DNA of 63,107 nucleotides from Streptomyces sp. sk2.1. GTDB taxonomy: Bacteria > Actinomycetota > Actinomycetes > Streptomycetales > Streptomycetaceae. Both the position numbers and the translations under genes were made by a program. Every line of letters starts with the position of its first letter. Within the stretch, counting starts at the first letter, position 1. The notes under the pieces were generated by a model, which saw nothing but the letters and a program-made list of their open reading frames with translations, did no database searches and had not been told where the DNA came from. Shown in pieces: positions 38,236-46,230 of this stretch. Location of the stretch: contig NZ_RDBO01000020.1 in NCBI RefSeq assembly GCF_008120935.1, positions 1,445,526-1,508,632 on the forward strand, written 5' to 3'.

Positions 38236-41200
38236 GTGAAGATCATTCGGGACGACCGTGATCGTCGACCGGCGCTCGATGCTTTCGGCCTCAGGCTGAC
38301 GGAGTTGCGCGACAGGGCCGAAGCCTCGGAGAACGGCAGCTTCGCGGCCTGCGCCCAGGAAGCGGGGCTGCGTCCGAAAACCGTCCTGACCTGGTGCCGT
38401 GGCGTGTCGGCCCCGCAGCGTTCCGGCACACCGGACGTGCGGAGGCTGGTGGAGAGCCTCCGGGCCAGGGCCGGTGAACCTGCGGAGTTCGATGCCGGGT
38501 GGGAGCAGGCGCTCGAAGCCGCGCAGCGGGAGACGGACGAGCGCCGGGGCATCTCCTCGCGCCGGGCCCGTGTGCGGAGCCTGGGCCACGAGGCGTTGCA
38601 GCACTACAAGTCGGGGCTCAGGGCCATGTACGACTTCGCCGACGACTCGACCGTGGGCGCACCCCCGTATCTCTGGTGGCAGGCACCGCAGTGGGCCGGG
38701 AAGACGACACTGCTGGACGACTTCGTGGAACAGCCGCCCGAAAAGGTCGGCCTCATCCGCTACTTCGTCTCCGGGGTCGAAGGAAACAATCACCACGACC
38801 GATTCGTGACCTACATGGTGAAGGAGCTGACGAGGCGGCTGGGAACCCGGGCGTCCGCCCCGTCGCCCGCAGAGCTCCGGCGGCTGTACCGCGAGGCCGC
38901 GACGCGACAGCTTCGGCTGCTGATCGTGGTGGACGGCCTGGACGAGGACGCCGCATGGGACGACGGACCCCCCGGAACCCGGCGCTCGTCCACCAGCATC
39001 GCGTCGCTGCTCCCCGAACCGGCGCGGAAGACCCTGGTCCGCGTCATCGTGTCGAGCCGGCCCGCGTCGAAACCGCCTTCCGACGTACCGGCGTCCCATC
39101 CCCTGCGGAAACGCAGGTACGTGCGGGAGCTCCGCCCGTTCGCGGGCGATCGGGGCGCCCGGCTCGCCGCCCGCGAGGAGCTGGAACGGCTGGGTGCGTC
39201 CTCGCCGGGACGCACGGCGACCGGGCTCCTCACCGTGATCGGGCTCCTCACCGTGGCCGGGACCGGCCTGCGCCGCCGGGAACTGGCCGAGCTGGCGGGG
39301 GTGGAACGGAACGAGATCGACCAGCTGCTGAAGGGCTCTCGGGGCCTCCAGCTGGTCCCCGACATTGCGGGGGCCGCCGCCGACGGCCGTGTGACCGGCC
39401 ATGAAGCGCTGCTGCGAGTTGCCGGGGAACTGCTCGACCCCGCTCTGCTGGAGGACTGCGCCGGGCGGCTGCACGCCTGGGCCGACCGCTGGCGGACACG
39501 GGGCTGGCCGGAGTCCACGCCCGACTACCTGCTGTCCCACTACCCCCGGCTGCTGCGCGGAACCGATCGCGTCGAGCGGATCGTGCTCGATCCGCGGCGC
39601 CAGTCGCGGCTCGTGGCGGCGGGCCGCCCGGACGAGGCACTGGCGCAACTCGACCTCGTACCGGTCGCGGAGCAGGAAGTCACGGTCCAGGGGGGCACGG
39701 GACAGGTTGTCGCGCGACGGGCGGGCATGGGCACGGCTGCGGAGGTGGCTCTCTCCCGGACCGTGCTGTCCGGGCGCACCCGGCTCGTGCCGCGTGGCTT
39801 CCCCGGGCTGTTCGCCCTCGCCGGGCAGGCCTCCCGGGCCCGCGAACTCGCCTCCTCCCCTCCCGACGGGACGGCCGCGGCCCTGCGGCTGGCGGACGTG
39901 GCCGTGGTCCTCGGCCGCCAGGGGCGGGAGGAGGCGGAGGCGGTCGGCCGGGAGGCGGCCGCACGGGCGAGGCGGGCGTCGGCTCTTCCGGCCGGTCGGG
40001 GCCGGGAGGTCACCGAGCTGGTCGAGGCGGGCATCGCGCTGTGCGCCTGCGGCCAATACACGTCCGGGCACGCGGTGTTGCGCGCCGTCGCCGGTCGTCC
40101 GGATGCCGGCTGGGCCGACCGCGTCCGTGCCATGGGGGCGCTCGACGGGGAGGACCGAGCCGGTCTGCTCGACGGGACGGCCGAGCACGCGGAAGCGCTG
40201 AGTCTCGGTGCGTCCGACGAGCAGGCCGAGGCCCTTGAGATCTGGTCATGGCTGGCGAGGGACGACGCCCGTTTCCAGGACCGCGTCGAGAGCTTCTGCG
40301 CCGGGCTGGACCCCTCGTCGGATCTGACGCATGTCGATCTGCTGGCGCTCGGCGCCGACGCCCTGCTGCCGGTGCGGCCGGACGCGGCCGGAGCACTGGC
40401 GCGCCGAGCGCGCCGGGCCCTGGTCGACGCCTTCGCCGTGCCGGAGGCACGCTCATCGGCCGACCGTGCCCATCTGCGTCTCGAACTGTCCACGACCCTC
40501 GCGCGCGTGGTGGCCGTCCTGCGCGACGCCGGGCACGAGGACAGTGCGCGCGACCTCCTCGATCTGGTACCGGACGGGCTGTGCCCGGACGCGCTCGACG
40601 AGGACGTACGGGGTCAGGCTCTCGCCGTACTGGAACAGGGGGATGAAACCCGGCCGGCTGAACACCCAGCGGAGTCCGATGAGTTCGACGAGATCCGGGC
40701 GGCACTGGAGGAGAAGCCCGTCGTCGGCCGCAGGCTCCTCGCGACGGCTTTCGCCCGGTGGGAAGGACACGCGTCGGTGGCGGACACCCGCAGGTGGGGA
40801 CTTCCGCTGGCCGAGTCGCTCGCGGCGGCGGGACTCATCGACGAGGCGGTCCGCCTCGCGAAGCGGTCGCGGGAGCCCGACGTGCTGGCGGGCGCGCTGG
40901 CCGTCGTGTCACTGGGCTGCGCGGCGGGCGGGGACATCGCCGGGGCCGGACGGCTCGCCCGGGACGCCGCGCGGGCGGCGGTGCTGACGCACGACCTGTC
41001 CGTGCACGGTCTCGTCGCCCAGGCACTCGCCCGGGCCGGCGAGGCCGACGCCGCGGAGCAGCGACTCGCGGCCCGGCCGGACCCGGCCACCGCCGCCGGA
41101 CGCCGGGAGGCCGGGCGCGTCCGGCTCGCCGTGGCCGCGGCAGCGGCCCCGCACGACCCCCGGGCCGCCCACCGATTCGTCGAGGAGCACGTCGCTGTGC

Positions 41201-41889
41201 TCGGCAGGTCGGCCGCCCTGCCGTTCCTGAGAGGGCAAACGGTGCTGCCCGACCTGGTGGATCTGCTGCTCGTGCTGCCCGATCCGAGAGAGCACGGGGC
41301 CGACATGTGCGCGGCGCTGCACAGCGCCTGCGCCCGGCCGGAGGATGTCCTCGACGGGTGGAAGGCGCACACCGTGCTGCTGAACGTCCTGCTCGGCTCG
41401 GGCAGGTGCTGCCCCGGGGTGCCGTCGCCGGCGGAGGGCAGGCTGAGCTCCTGGAAGAACTACGCACTCAGGACGCTCCTGCCCCGGGGCGAGTTGCCCA
41501 TGGCGGAGTGGGCGGTCCTGCACGCCTTCCGGGAGGGCGCCCCAGCCGCCCGGGACGCTGCCGGGCCGGCCGGGACCCCGGAGGAACGGGCGGCGGCCCT
41601 GGCCGCGGTGGCGGGGTATCTCGCGGGGGTCCGGGTGGTCGTTCCGGCCGCGGACGGCTGGGGCCGGCAGCGCACCCCCGTGCTGCGTTTCCTCGCGCTC
41701 GCCGACGCGCTCGGCACGGACGCCTCCCGGGACGAGGGGGCGGCCCGCGAGCTCGTGCGGGAGGTGCTGGCGGGCGAGCACTGGCGGTACGCGCTGCCGC
41801 TCCTGCCCCGGCTGGCTCCCGAGGCCCTCCCCCGGCTCGCGGAGCTCGCCCTCGCGCACACCTCCGGTGCCGTCGGTGAGGGGTTCTGA
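38236..41889 (+). CDS. STAND-type NTPase with N-terminal HTH and helical-repeat C-terminus (1217 aa)
   Basis: The GTG at 38236 is chosen because GGAG sits 5 bases upstream; an ATG at 38203 would add 11 residues. Residues 34-60 look like a helix-turn-helix (GSFAACAQEAGLRPKTVLTW). The NTPase core has a Walker A variant APQWAGKTTLL (GKT 155-157; first Gly replaced by Ala) and a Walker B LLIVVDGLDED (about 228-238). IVSSRPA (about 271-277) is a sensor-like strand typical of NACHT/STAND proteins. A winged-helix-like part follows (GLRRRELAELAGVERNEIDQLL). The remaining about 750 residues are Ala/Leu/Arg-rich helical repeats, the usual ligand-sensing region. No effector nuclease or TIR domain is recognised. 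It is divergent from the Cascade operon. Confidence 0.85.
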   Translation: MKIIRDDRDRRPALDAFGLRLTELRDRAEASENGSFAACAQEAGLRPKTVLTWCRGVSAPQRSGTPDVRRLVESLRARAGEPAEFDAGWEQALEAAQRETDERRGISSRRARVRSLGHEALQHYKSGLRAMYDFADDSTVGAPPYLWWQAPQWAGKTTLLDDFVEQPPEKVGLIRYFVSGVEGNNHHDRFVTYMVKELTRRLGTRASAPSPAELRRLYREAATRQLRLLIVVDGLDEDAAWDDGPPGTRRSSTSIASLLPEPARKTLVRVIVSSRPASKPPSDVPASHPLRKRRYVRELRPFAGDRGARLAAREELERLGASSPGRTATGLLTVIGLLTVAGTGLRRRELAELAGVERNEIDQLLKGSRGLQLVPDIAGAAADGRVTGHEALLRVAGELLDPALLEDCAGRLHAWADRWRTRGWPESTPDYLLSHYPRLLRGTDRVERIVLDPRRQSRLVAAGRPDEALAQLDLVPVAEQEVTVQGGTGQVVARRAGMGTAAEVALSRTVLSGRTRLVPRGFPGLFALAGQASRARELASSPPDGTAAALRLADVAVVLGRQGREEAEAVGREAAARARRASALPAGRGREVTELVEAGIALCACGQYTSGHAVLRAVAGRPDAGWADRVRAMGALDGEDRAGLLDGTAEHAEALSLGASDEQAEALEIWSWLARDDARFQDRVESFCAGLDPSSDLTHVDLLALGADALLPVRPDAAGALARRARRALVDAFAVPEARSSADRAHLRLELSTTLARVVAVLRDAGHEDSARDLLDLVPDGLCPDALDEDVRGQALAVLEQGDETRPAEHPAESDEFDEIRAALEEKPVVGRRLLATAFARWEGHASVADTRRWGLPLAESLAAAGLIDEAVRLAKRSREPDVLAGALAVVSLGCAAGGDIAGAGRLARDAARAAVLTHDLSVHGLVAQALARAGEADAAEQRLAARPDPATAAGRREAGRVRLAVAAAAAPHDPRAAHRFVEEHVAVLGRSAALPFLRGQTVLPDLVDLLLVLPDPREHGADMCAALHSACARPEDVLDGWKAHTVLLNVLLGSGRCCPGVPSPAEGRLSSWKNYALRTLLPRGELPMAEWAVLHAFREGAPAARDAAGPAGTPEERAAALAAVAGYLAGVRVVVPAADGWGRQRTPVLRFLALADALGTDASRDEGAARELVREVLAGEHWRYALPLLPRLAPEALPRLAELALAHTSGAVGEGF

Positions 41890-41914
41890 CCCGGCGGGAC
41901 CTGGACCCGGTGGG

Positions 41915-42568
41915 TCAGGCGCGCAGGTAGGTCAGGACCGCCAGGACCCTGCGGTGTGTCTCGTCGGCGGGGGGAAGGTCGAGTTTGGCGAGGATGTTGC
42001 CGATGTGCTTGCCCACCGCCGCCTCGGAGACGACCAGTTCGCGGGCGATGGCGCCGTTCGATCTGCCCTGGGCCACCTGGGCGAGCACCTCGCGTTCGCG
42101 GGGGGTGAGGCGTTCCAGGGGGTCGCGGCGGCGGCGCAGGAGTTGGCGTACGACCTCCGGGTCGACGACCGTGCCGCCGTCGGCGACCTCGTGCAGGGCG
42201 TCGACGAACTCCTCGACCTGGCCGACCCGGTCCTTGAGCAGGTAGCCGACGCCCGAACCGTCGCCGGAGTCGAGGAGGTCGGCGGCGTAGGTGCGTTGCA
42301 CGTACTGGCTCAGGACCAGCACGGGGAGCGCGGGGCGCCGGGTGCGCAGGCGGATCGCGGCGTGCAGGCCCTCGTCCTGGAAGCCGGGCGGCATCCGGAC
42401 GTCCGTCACGACGATGTCCGGGGCGTGTTCGGCCTCGGCCGCCACGAGTGCCTCCGCGTCCCCGACCGCCGCGACCACCTCGTGCCCGAACCGGCCGAGC
42501 AGGCCGGTCAGTCCGTCGCGCAGCAGCACGCTGTCCTCGGCCAGGACTACGCGGAGCGATCGGTCCAC
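41915..42568 (-). CDS. NarL/LuxR-family response regulator
   Basis: The product is 217 residues. The receiver domain (about 5-125) has acidic pocket residues AEDS and phosphoacceptor Asp56 in DIVVTDVRMP; a Lys follows in YLLKDRVGQ. The C-terminal LuxR helix-turn-helix (LTPREREVLAQVAQGRSNGAIARELVVSEAAVGKHIGNIL) binds DNA. The GTG start at 42568 lies inside the 3' end of the kinase gene (22-base overlap), so the pair is translationally coupled. Convergent with the STAND gene. Target genes are not evident. Confidence 0.9.
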   Translation of the reverse strand: MDRSLRVVLAEDSVLLRDGLTGLLGRFGHEVVAAVGDAEALVAAEAEHAPDIVVTDVRMPPGFQDEGLHAAIRLRTRRPALPVLVLSQYVQRTYAADLLDSGDGSGVGYLLKDRVGQVEEFVDALHEVADGGTVVDPEVVRQLLRRRRDPLERLTPREREVLAQVAQGRSNGAIARELVVSEAAVGKHIGNILAKLDLPPADETHRRVLAVLTYLRA

Positions 42569-43839
42569 TCGCAAGGAATCTCCACACGCAATCGGGTCGG
42601 TCCCCCGGCCGGGCTGGACAGCGCAAGTCTGCCATCGAGCACGGACACCCGGTCGGCCAGGCCGGTCAGCCCGCTGCCGCCCCCGGTCGTGCTCGCGCCG
42701 CCCCGGCCGTCGTCGTGGATCTCCAGGAACAGCCGGCCCCCGGTGTGGCCGCCGCTGACCTCGGCGCGGCTCGCCCCGCTGTGTCTGGCGACGTTGGCCA
42801 GCGCCTCGCAGACCACGAAGTACGCGGCGGCCTCGACCGCTTCGGGGAGTCTGCCGGGCAGGTCGAGCCGGAGGCCGACGGGGATCACGGAGCGTTCGGC
42901 GGCGTCGGCGACCGCCGCCCGCAGGCCGTAGTCGGCCAGGACCTGGGGGTGGATGCCGTGGATCAGTTCGCGCAGCTCTGCCAGGGCCCGGCCCGCCTCC
43001 TCGTGGGCCCTGGCCAGTTGGTCGGCGAGCGGGCCGGGCGGGGCGTCCAGCCGGGCCAGGCCGAGCATCATGGTGAGCGCGACGATGCGCTGCTGGGCCC
43101 CGTCGTGGAGATCGCGCTCGATGCGGCGGCGCTCGGCCTCGAAGGCGTCGACCAACCGGACACGGGAGCGGGCCAGTTCGACCAGCCGGTCGTCCAGTTC
43201 CGTCGGTCCGGGGACGAGCAGGAGGCGGGTCAGCGCCGCGCGCGCCCCGGCCGCCGCGCCCAGGGCGTGGCCGCCCGGCAGCAGGAGCACGAGGCCGCCC
43301 GCCGCCGTCGCGAGGGCCTCGGGCCACGTCGTGACCGTCCACAGCTTCACCACGCGGAGTTCCTCGCCGTCCCCGTACACCCGCAGCAGCACGGGGGTGG
43401 CCGCCATCGTCAGCGGTACGAGCGCGCAGACGGCCACCGCGAGGGCGTCGAGCGGCCACAGGACCACGGCGAACAGCAGCGCGTACCCGAGTTCCCGCCA
43501 GGTGACCCGCTCCCGGAACCGGCACGTCAGCCAGCTCCACAGCCCCGGTTCGGCGGGCCTGCGGTGCGGGTCCGGCGCCGGTTCGGGGTCCATCAGCCGC
43601 AGCCTGCGCCGCTCCAGGGCCGCCACCGGGATCCCGGTCAGGGCCATCAGTGCGAGCAGTGGCAGCCCGATCAGTACGAGGGAGAGCGCGCCGCCCACGA
43701 CCGCCCCGAGCACGCCCGCCACCAGGAGGACCGCCCCCGCCACCGCGCCGCCGGCCAGGTAACCGGCCGACCGCCAGGGCCAGGAGGACAGCGGGTAACG
43801 GGGGTCGGGCAGGGCCTGCCACACGGTGCGGGAGCTCAT
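42547..43839 (-). CDS. HisKA_3-type sensor histidine kinase
   Basis: The 430-residue product has several hydrophobic N-terminal segments (about 26-75 and 118-150), consistent with about four membrane spans and no large outer domain. The dimerisation/phosphotransfer helix is AFEAERRRIERDLHDGAQQR with phosphoacceptor His245. The ATPase has AAYFVVCEALANVARHSGA (N box) and EIHDDGRGGAS...GSGLTGLADRV (G boxes). It phosphorylates the downstream response regulator. The ATG at 43839 is preferred; an upstream in-frame start would add a short tail. Confidence 0.9.
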   Translation of the reverse strand: MSSRTVWQALPDPRYPLSSWPWRSAGYLAGGAVAGAVLLVAGVLGAVVGGALSLVLIGLPLLALMALTGIPVAALERRRLRLMDPEPAPDPHRRPAEPGLWSWLTCRFRERVTWRELGYALLFAVVLWPLDALAVAVCALVPLTMAATPVLLRVYGDGEELRVVKLWTVTTWPEALATAAGGLVLLLPGGHALGAAAGARAALTRLLLVPGPTELDDRLVELARSRVRLVDAFEAERRRIERDLHDGAQQRIVALTMMLGLARLDAPPGPLADQLARAHEEAGRALAELRELIHGIHPQVLADYGLRAAVADAAERSVIPVGLRLDLPGRLPEAVEAAAYFVVCEALANVARHSGASRAEVSGGHTGGRLFLEIHDDGRGGASTTGGGSGLTGLADRVSVLDGRLALSSPAGGPTRLRVEIPCEWTDRSA

Positions 43840-43890
43840 GGCCCCACCGTAGGAGGCGACTTCGGGGCGGGACATACCCGCTGCCCGACT

Positions 43891-43920
43891 CCCGGGGGTG
43901 GGGCGGGCCCCACCCCCGGG
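43891..43920 (-). terminator. Strong hairpin after the FG-GAP gene
   Basis: A perfect 14-bp inverted repeat (CCCGGGGGTGGGGC and its complement) with a 2-base spacer lies 8 bases after the FG-GAP stop codon and 51 bases before the kinase start, both on the minus strand. Confidence 0.75.
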
Positions 43921-43928
43921 ACACGTCG

Positions 43929-45440
43929 TCAGCGGTTGAACGACGCGCCGAGTCGCGCGCCCGTGCCCACCGTGCCGAGGGTGCCGTGGCCGAAGGTGAA
44001 CGAGCCCTTGGCCGTGACTCCGGAGGCCGTGGCCGGGAAGACCCACAGGGAGCCCGCGCCCGTGTTCTCGCCGGGTGCGCCGACGACCAGTTCGCCGCGG
44101 CCGTCGCGGTCGGCGTCGACCAGCTTCACGGCGGCGCCGAAGCCGTCTCCGGCCTCGGCGGCCCCGGGGACGTCCGCGGTGTCCTGGTTGAAGCCCAGGG
44201 TGCCGGTCCCGGTGGGGCCGGAGGCGGTGCCGGGGAGGATCAGGACCGAGCCCGCCCGCTTCTTCGTGCCGAGGGCCTCGCCGGGCACGCCGACGGCGAT
44301 GTCGCCGTAGCCGTCGCCGTTCATGTCGCCGACCGACAGCGAGGCGCCGAACCCGTCGCCCATCTCGGCGACGCCGGGGACACCGGCGCTGTCCTGGTTG
44401 AAGACCTTGGCCCGGTCGCCCCGCGGGCCGGTGGCGCCGCCCGGGACGTAGGTGACCATGCCGCCCAGGGCGAGCGGGTTGCCCACGTCGCTGTCGTGGC
44501 CCTCGACCATGCGCCCCACGACGAGGTCGGCGTACTTGTCGCCGTCGACGTGGCCGGCCGTGACGGTCTCGCCGGCCTGGAGGCCGTAGCCGTTCGCCCC
44601 CTTGACGACGGTGTAGTCCTCGGCGAGGCCGGTGGCGCCGCCCCTGCGGACGATGGCGCGCCGGGCGTCGTACTCGTCGCCGTCGTGGACGACACCGGCG
44701 AGGTCGTCGCGGCCGTCGCCGTCGAAGTCGCCCGCGGCGATGTCCATGTACCGCAGGTCGTCCATGTCGCGGATCTCCCTGACCGGGGCCGCCGCGCCGC
44801 CGTCGCGCCCGAACGGGCCGGACAGGACGTGGAGGTCGCTCCTGCCGAGGGTGGCCACGTCCGCGTCGCCGTCGCCGTCGAAGTCGCCGACGGCGACTTC
44901 ACCGCCGATGCCCTCGTACTGCTCGTCGCCGGTCAGCAGGGTCGCACCGCCGGACAGGCCCTGCGGGCCGCCCCAGATCACGGTGAGCGAACCGGCCGAC
45001 CCGGACGTGCCGGCCTTCTCGTTCTCCGCGCCGACGACGAGGTCGCCGTACCCGTCCCCGTCGAGGTCGGCACCGGCCGTCGCGCCGCCGAACCGGACAC
45101 CGGCCGCGGCGGTGCCCGGTATTCCGGGCGAGTCCTGGGTGAAGACCTGCTTGGTGGAGGTCTGCAGGCCCTTCGCGGAGCCGTAGACCACGCCCACGTA
45201 CCCGGCTTTGGCGCTGCCCTCGACGGTGGCGTCGGGGGCGGTGAACGCCACGTCCCGGTAGCCGTCGCCGTTGAAGTCGTCGCGGCGCGCGGCCGGGGCG
45301 GGGACGGCGGCGTTCGCGGACGCCGGGGCCGCGGCGGGGACCGTTCCGGGCGTCGCCGCCCCGGCGGCGGGAAGGGTGATCACGGCGGTCGTCACGGTGA
45401 TGGCGAGGACCACTGCGGTTCCGAGGGCACGGGCTGCCAC
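43929..45440 (-). CDS. Secreted FG-GAP repeat (integrin-alpha-like beta-propeller) protein
   Basis: The GTG at 45440 follows AAGGAG at good spacing. The 503-residue product starts with a signal peptide (VAARALGTAVVLAITVTTAVITLPAAGAA) probably cleaved after an Ala near 28. About seven FG-GAP repeats follow, each with a calcium-binding DxNxDGxxD loop: DFNGDGYRDV, DLDGDGYGDL, DFDGDGDADV, DFDGDGRDDL, DMNGDGYGDI, DADRDGRGEL. Such proteins form extracellular propellers with binding roles. Low-complexity Ala/Pro linker after the signal. No catalytic domain seen. Confidence 0.9.
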   Translation of the reverse strand: MAARALGTAVVLAITVTTAVITLPAAGAATPGTVPAAAPASANAAVPAPAARRDDFNGDGYRDVAFTAPDATVEGSAKAGYVGVVYGSAKGLQTSTKQVFTQDSPGIPGTAAAGVRFGGATAGADLDGDGYGDLVVGAENEKAGTSGSAGSLTVIWGGPQGLSGGATLLTGDEQYEGIGGEVAVGDFDGDGDADVATLGRSDLHVLSGPFGRDGGAAAPVREIRDMDDLRYMDIAAGDFDGDGRDDLAGVVHDGDEYDARRAIVRRGGATGLAEDYTVVKGANGYGLQAGETVTAGHVDGDKYADLVVGRMVEGHDSDVGNPLALGGMVTYVPGGATGPRGDRAKVFNQDSAGVPGVAEMGDGFGASLSVGDMNGDGYGDIAVGVPGEALGTKKRAGSVLILPGTASGPTGTGTLGFNQDTADVPGAAEAGDGFGAAVKLVDADRDGRGELVVGAPGENTGAGSLWVFPATASGVTAKGSFTFGHGTLGTVGTGARLGASFNR

Positions 45441-45613
45441 GGGGGCTCCTTCGGTCGGGTTCGACGAGAACGTTCCGGAGGGTGCGCGGGGTACCGGCAC
45501 CGTGCAGTCTCAGACCGGCGGACGCCCGCCGGGGTTGCCCCGCGGGCCGGACCGTCACAGCTCCTCCACGCGCCGGGCGCGCGGCGGATCCGTTCACGGT
45601 CCGGCCCGTGGTG

Positions 45614-45655
45614 CGAAGGGCCGGGGCGTTCTCACGAAGGGGCGGGGCGTTCTCA
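45614..45655. repeat. Two 21-bp tandem repeats
   Basis: Two adjacent 21-bp units reading CGAAGGGCCGGGGCGTTCTCA and CGAAGGGGCGGGGCGTTCTCA, one mismatch apart. Flanking 13-bp copies of GGCCCGTGGTGCG occur at 45603-45615 and 45667-45679. They lie between the FG-GAP start and the DUF1772 stop (45441-45687), otherwise non-coding. Confidence 0.7.
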
Positions 45656-45687
45656 TCAAGTGGCCGGGCCCGTGGTGCGGGGACGTC

Positions 45688-46158
45688 CTACGAGCCGATC
45701 GCGGCCAGCAGGACGAAGGCGGCCAGCGACAGGAGCGTCCGGACCCGGTGGAGCCGGTTCCACCGGCCCTCGAAGGCGGCGCGGGCGGCGCTTTCGTCGC
45801 CGCCCTCCGACTGCGCGAGCCGGTTGTTCAGCGGGACGTTGCCGGCGATCGTGATCAGGTGGCTGCCGACCGCGCAGGCCAGTGCCGCCAGGGCGAGCAC
45901 CCGGTCGACGCCGTCGTCGCCGAAGACCACGACGGCCGGGAAGGCGATCACCCCGAAGAAGAGGAGCAGGAAGAACGGGCCGGGCACCTTCTCGTTGAAG
46001 CGGCGCATGGCGTCCGTGAACCGCTCGTCCGGCAGGATCGCCAGGCCGGGCATGATCGAGGTCAGGAACGTCAGCATCAGTCCGGCGTAGAGCCCGGTCG
46101 TGATGACGGCGAGGGCCAGGAACAGGGATTCGAGGGAGGAGGACATGGGATACATCAT
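45688..46158 (-). CDS. DUF1772-like integral membrane protein
   Basis: The 156-residue protein has four hydrophobic segments (about 10-33, 62-80, 85-107, 137-154). It carries the DUF1772 hallmark FNEKVPGPFFLLLFFG and GNVPLNNRLA. The typical family pattern of an N in the NVPxN motif is present. Function of the family is unknown. Start uncertain: ATGs at 46158, 46155 and 46146 lack ribosome-binding sites, so a leaderless transcript is possible. An 11-bp inverted repeat lies immediately upstream. Confidence 0.85.
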   Translation of the reverse strand: MMYPMSSSLESLFLALAVITTGLYAGLMLTFLTSIMPGLAILPDERFTDAMRRFNEKVPGPFFLLLFFGVIAFPAVVVFGDDGVDRVLALAALACAVGSHLITIAGNVPLNNRLAQSEGGDESAARAAFEGRWNRLHRVRTLLSLAAFVLLAAIGS

Positions 46159-46169
46159 GTCGTCGGCAC

Positions 46170-46210
46170 ACGTGTCGCACAGCCCACTTCCGCAGGGCGG
46201 TGCGACACGT
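46170..46210. promoter_or_regulatory. Perfect 11-bp inverted repeat, candidate operator
   Basis: ACGTGTCGCAC (46170-46180) and its exact complement GTGCGACACGT (46200-46210), spacer 19 bases. It lies 12 bases upstream of the DUF1772 start codon and just after the vWA gene stop at 46231 on the same strand. Half-site spacing suggests a dimeric regulator or a terminator for the vWA gene. Confidence 0.6.
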
Positions 46211-46230
46211 CAACTCCCTTGTGCCGAAGG

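Noticed and set aside
37930..40188. 752-codon minus-strand frame under the STAND gene
   Set aside because: No start signal or recognisable domain; the plus-strand STAND gene with Walker motifs explains the region.
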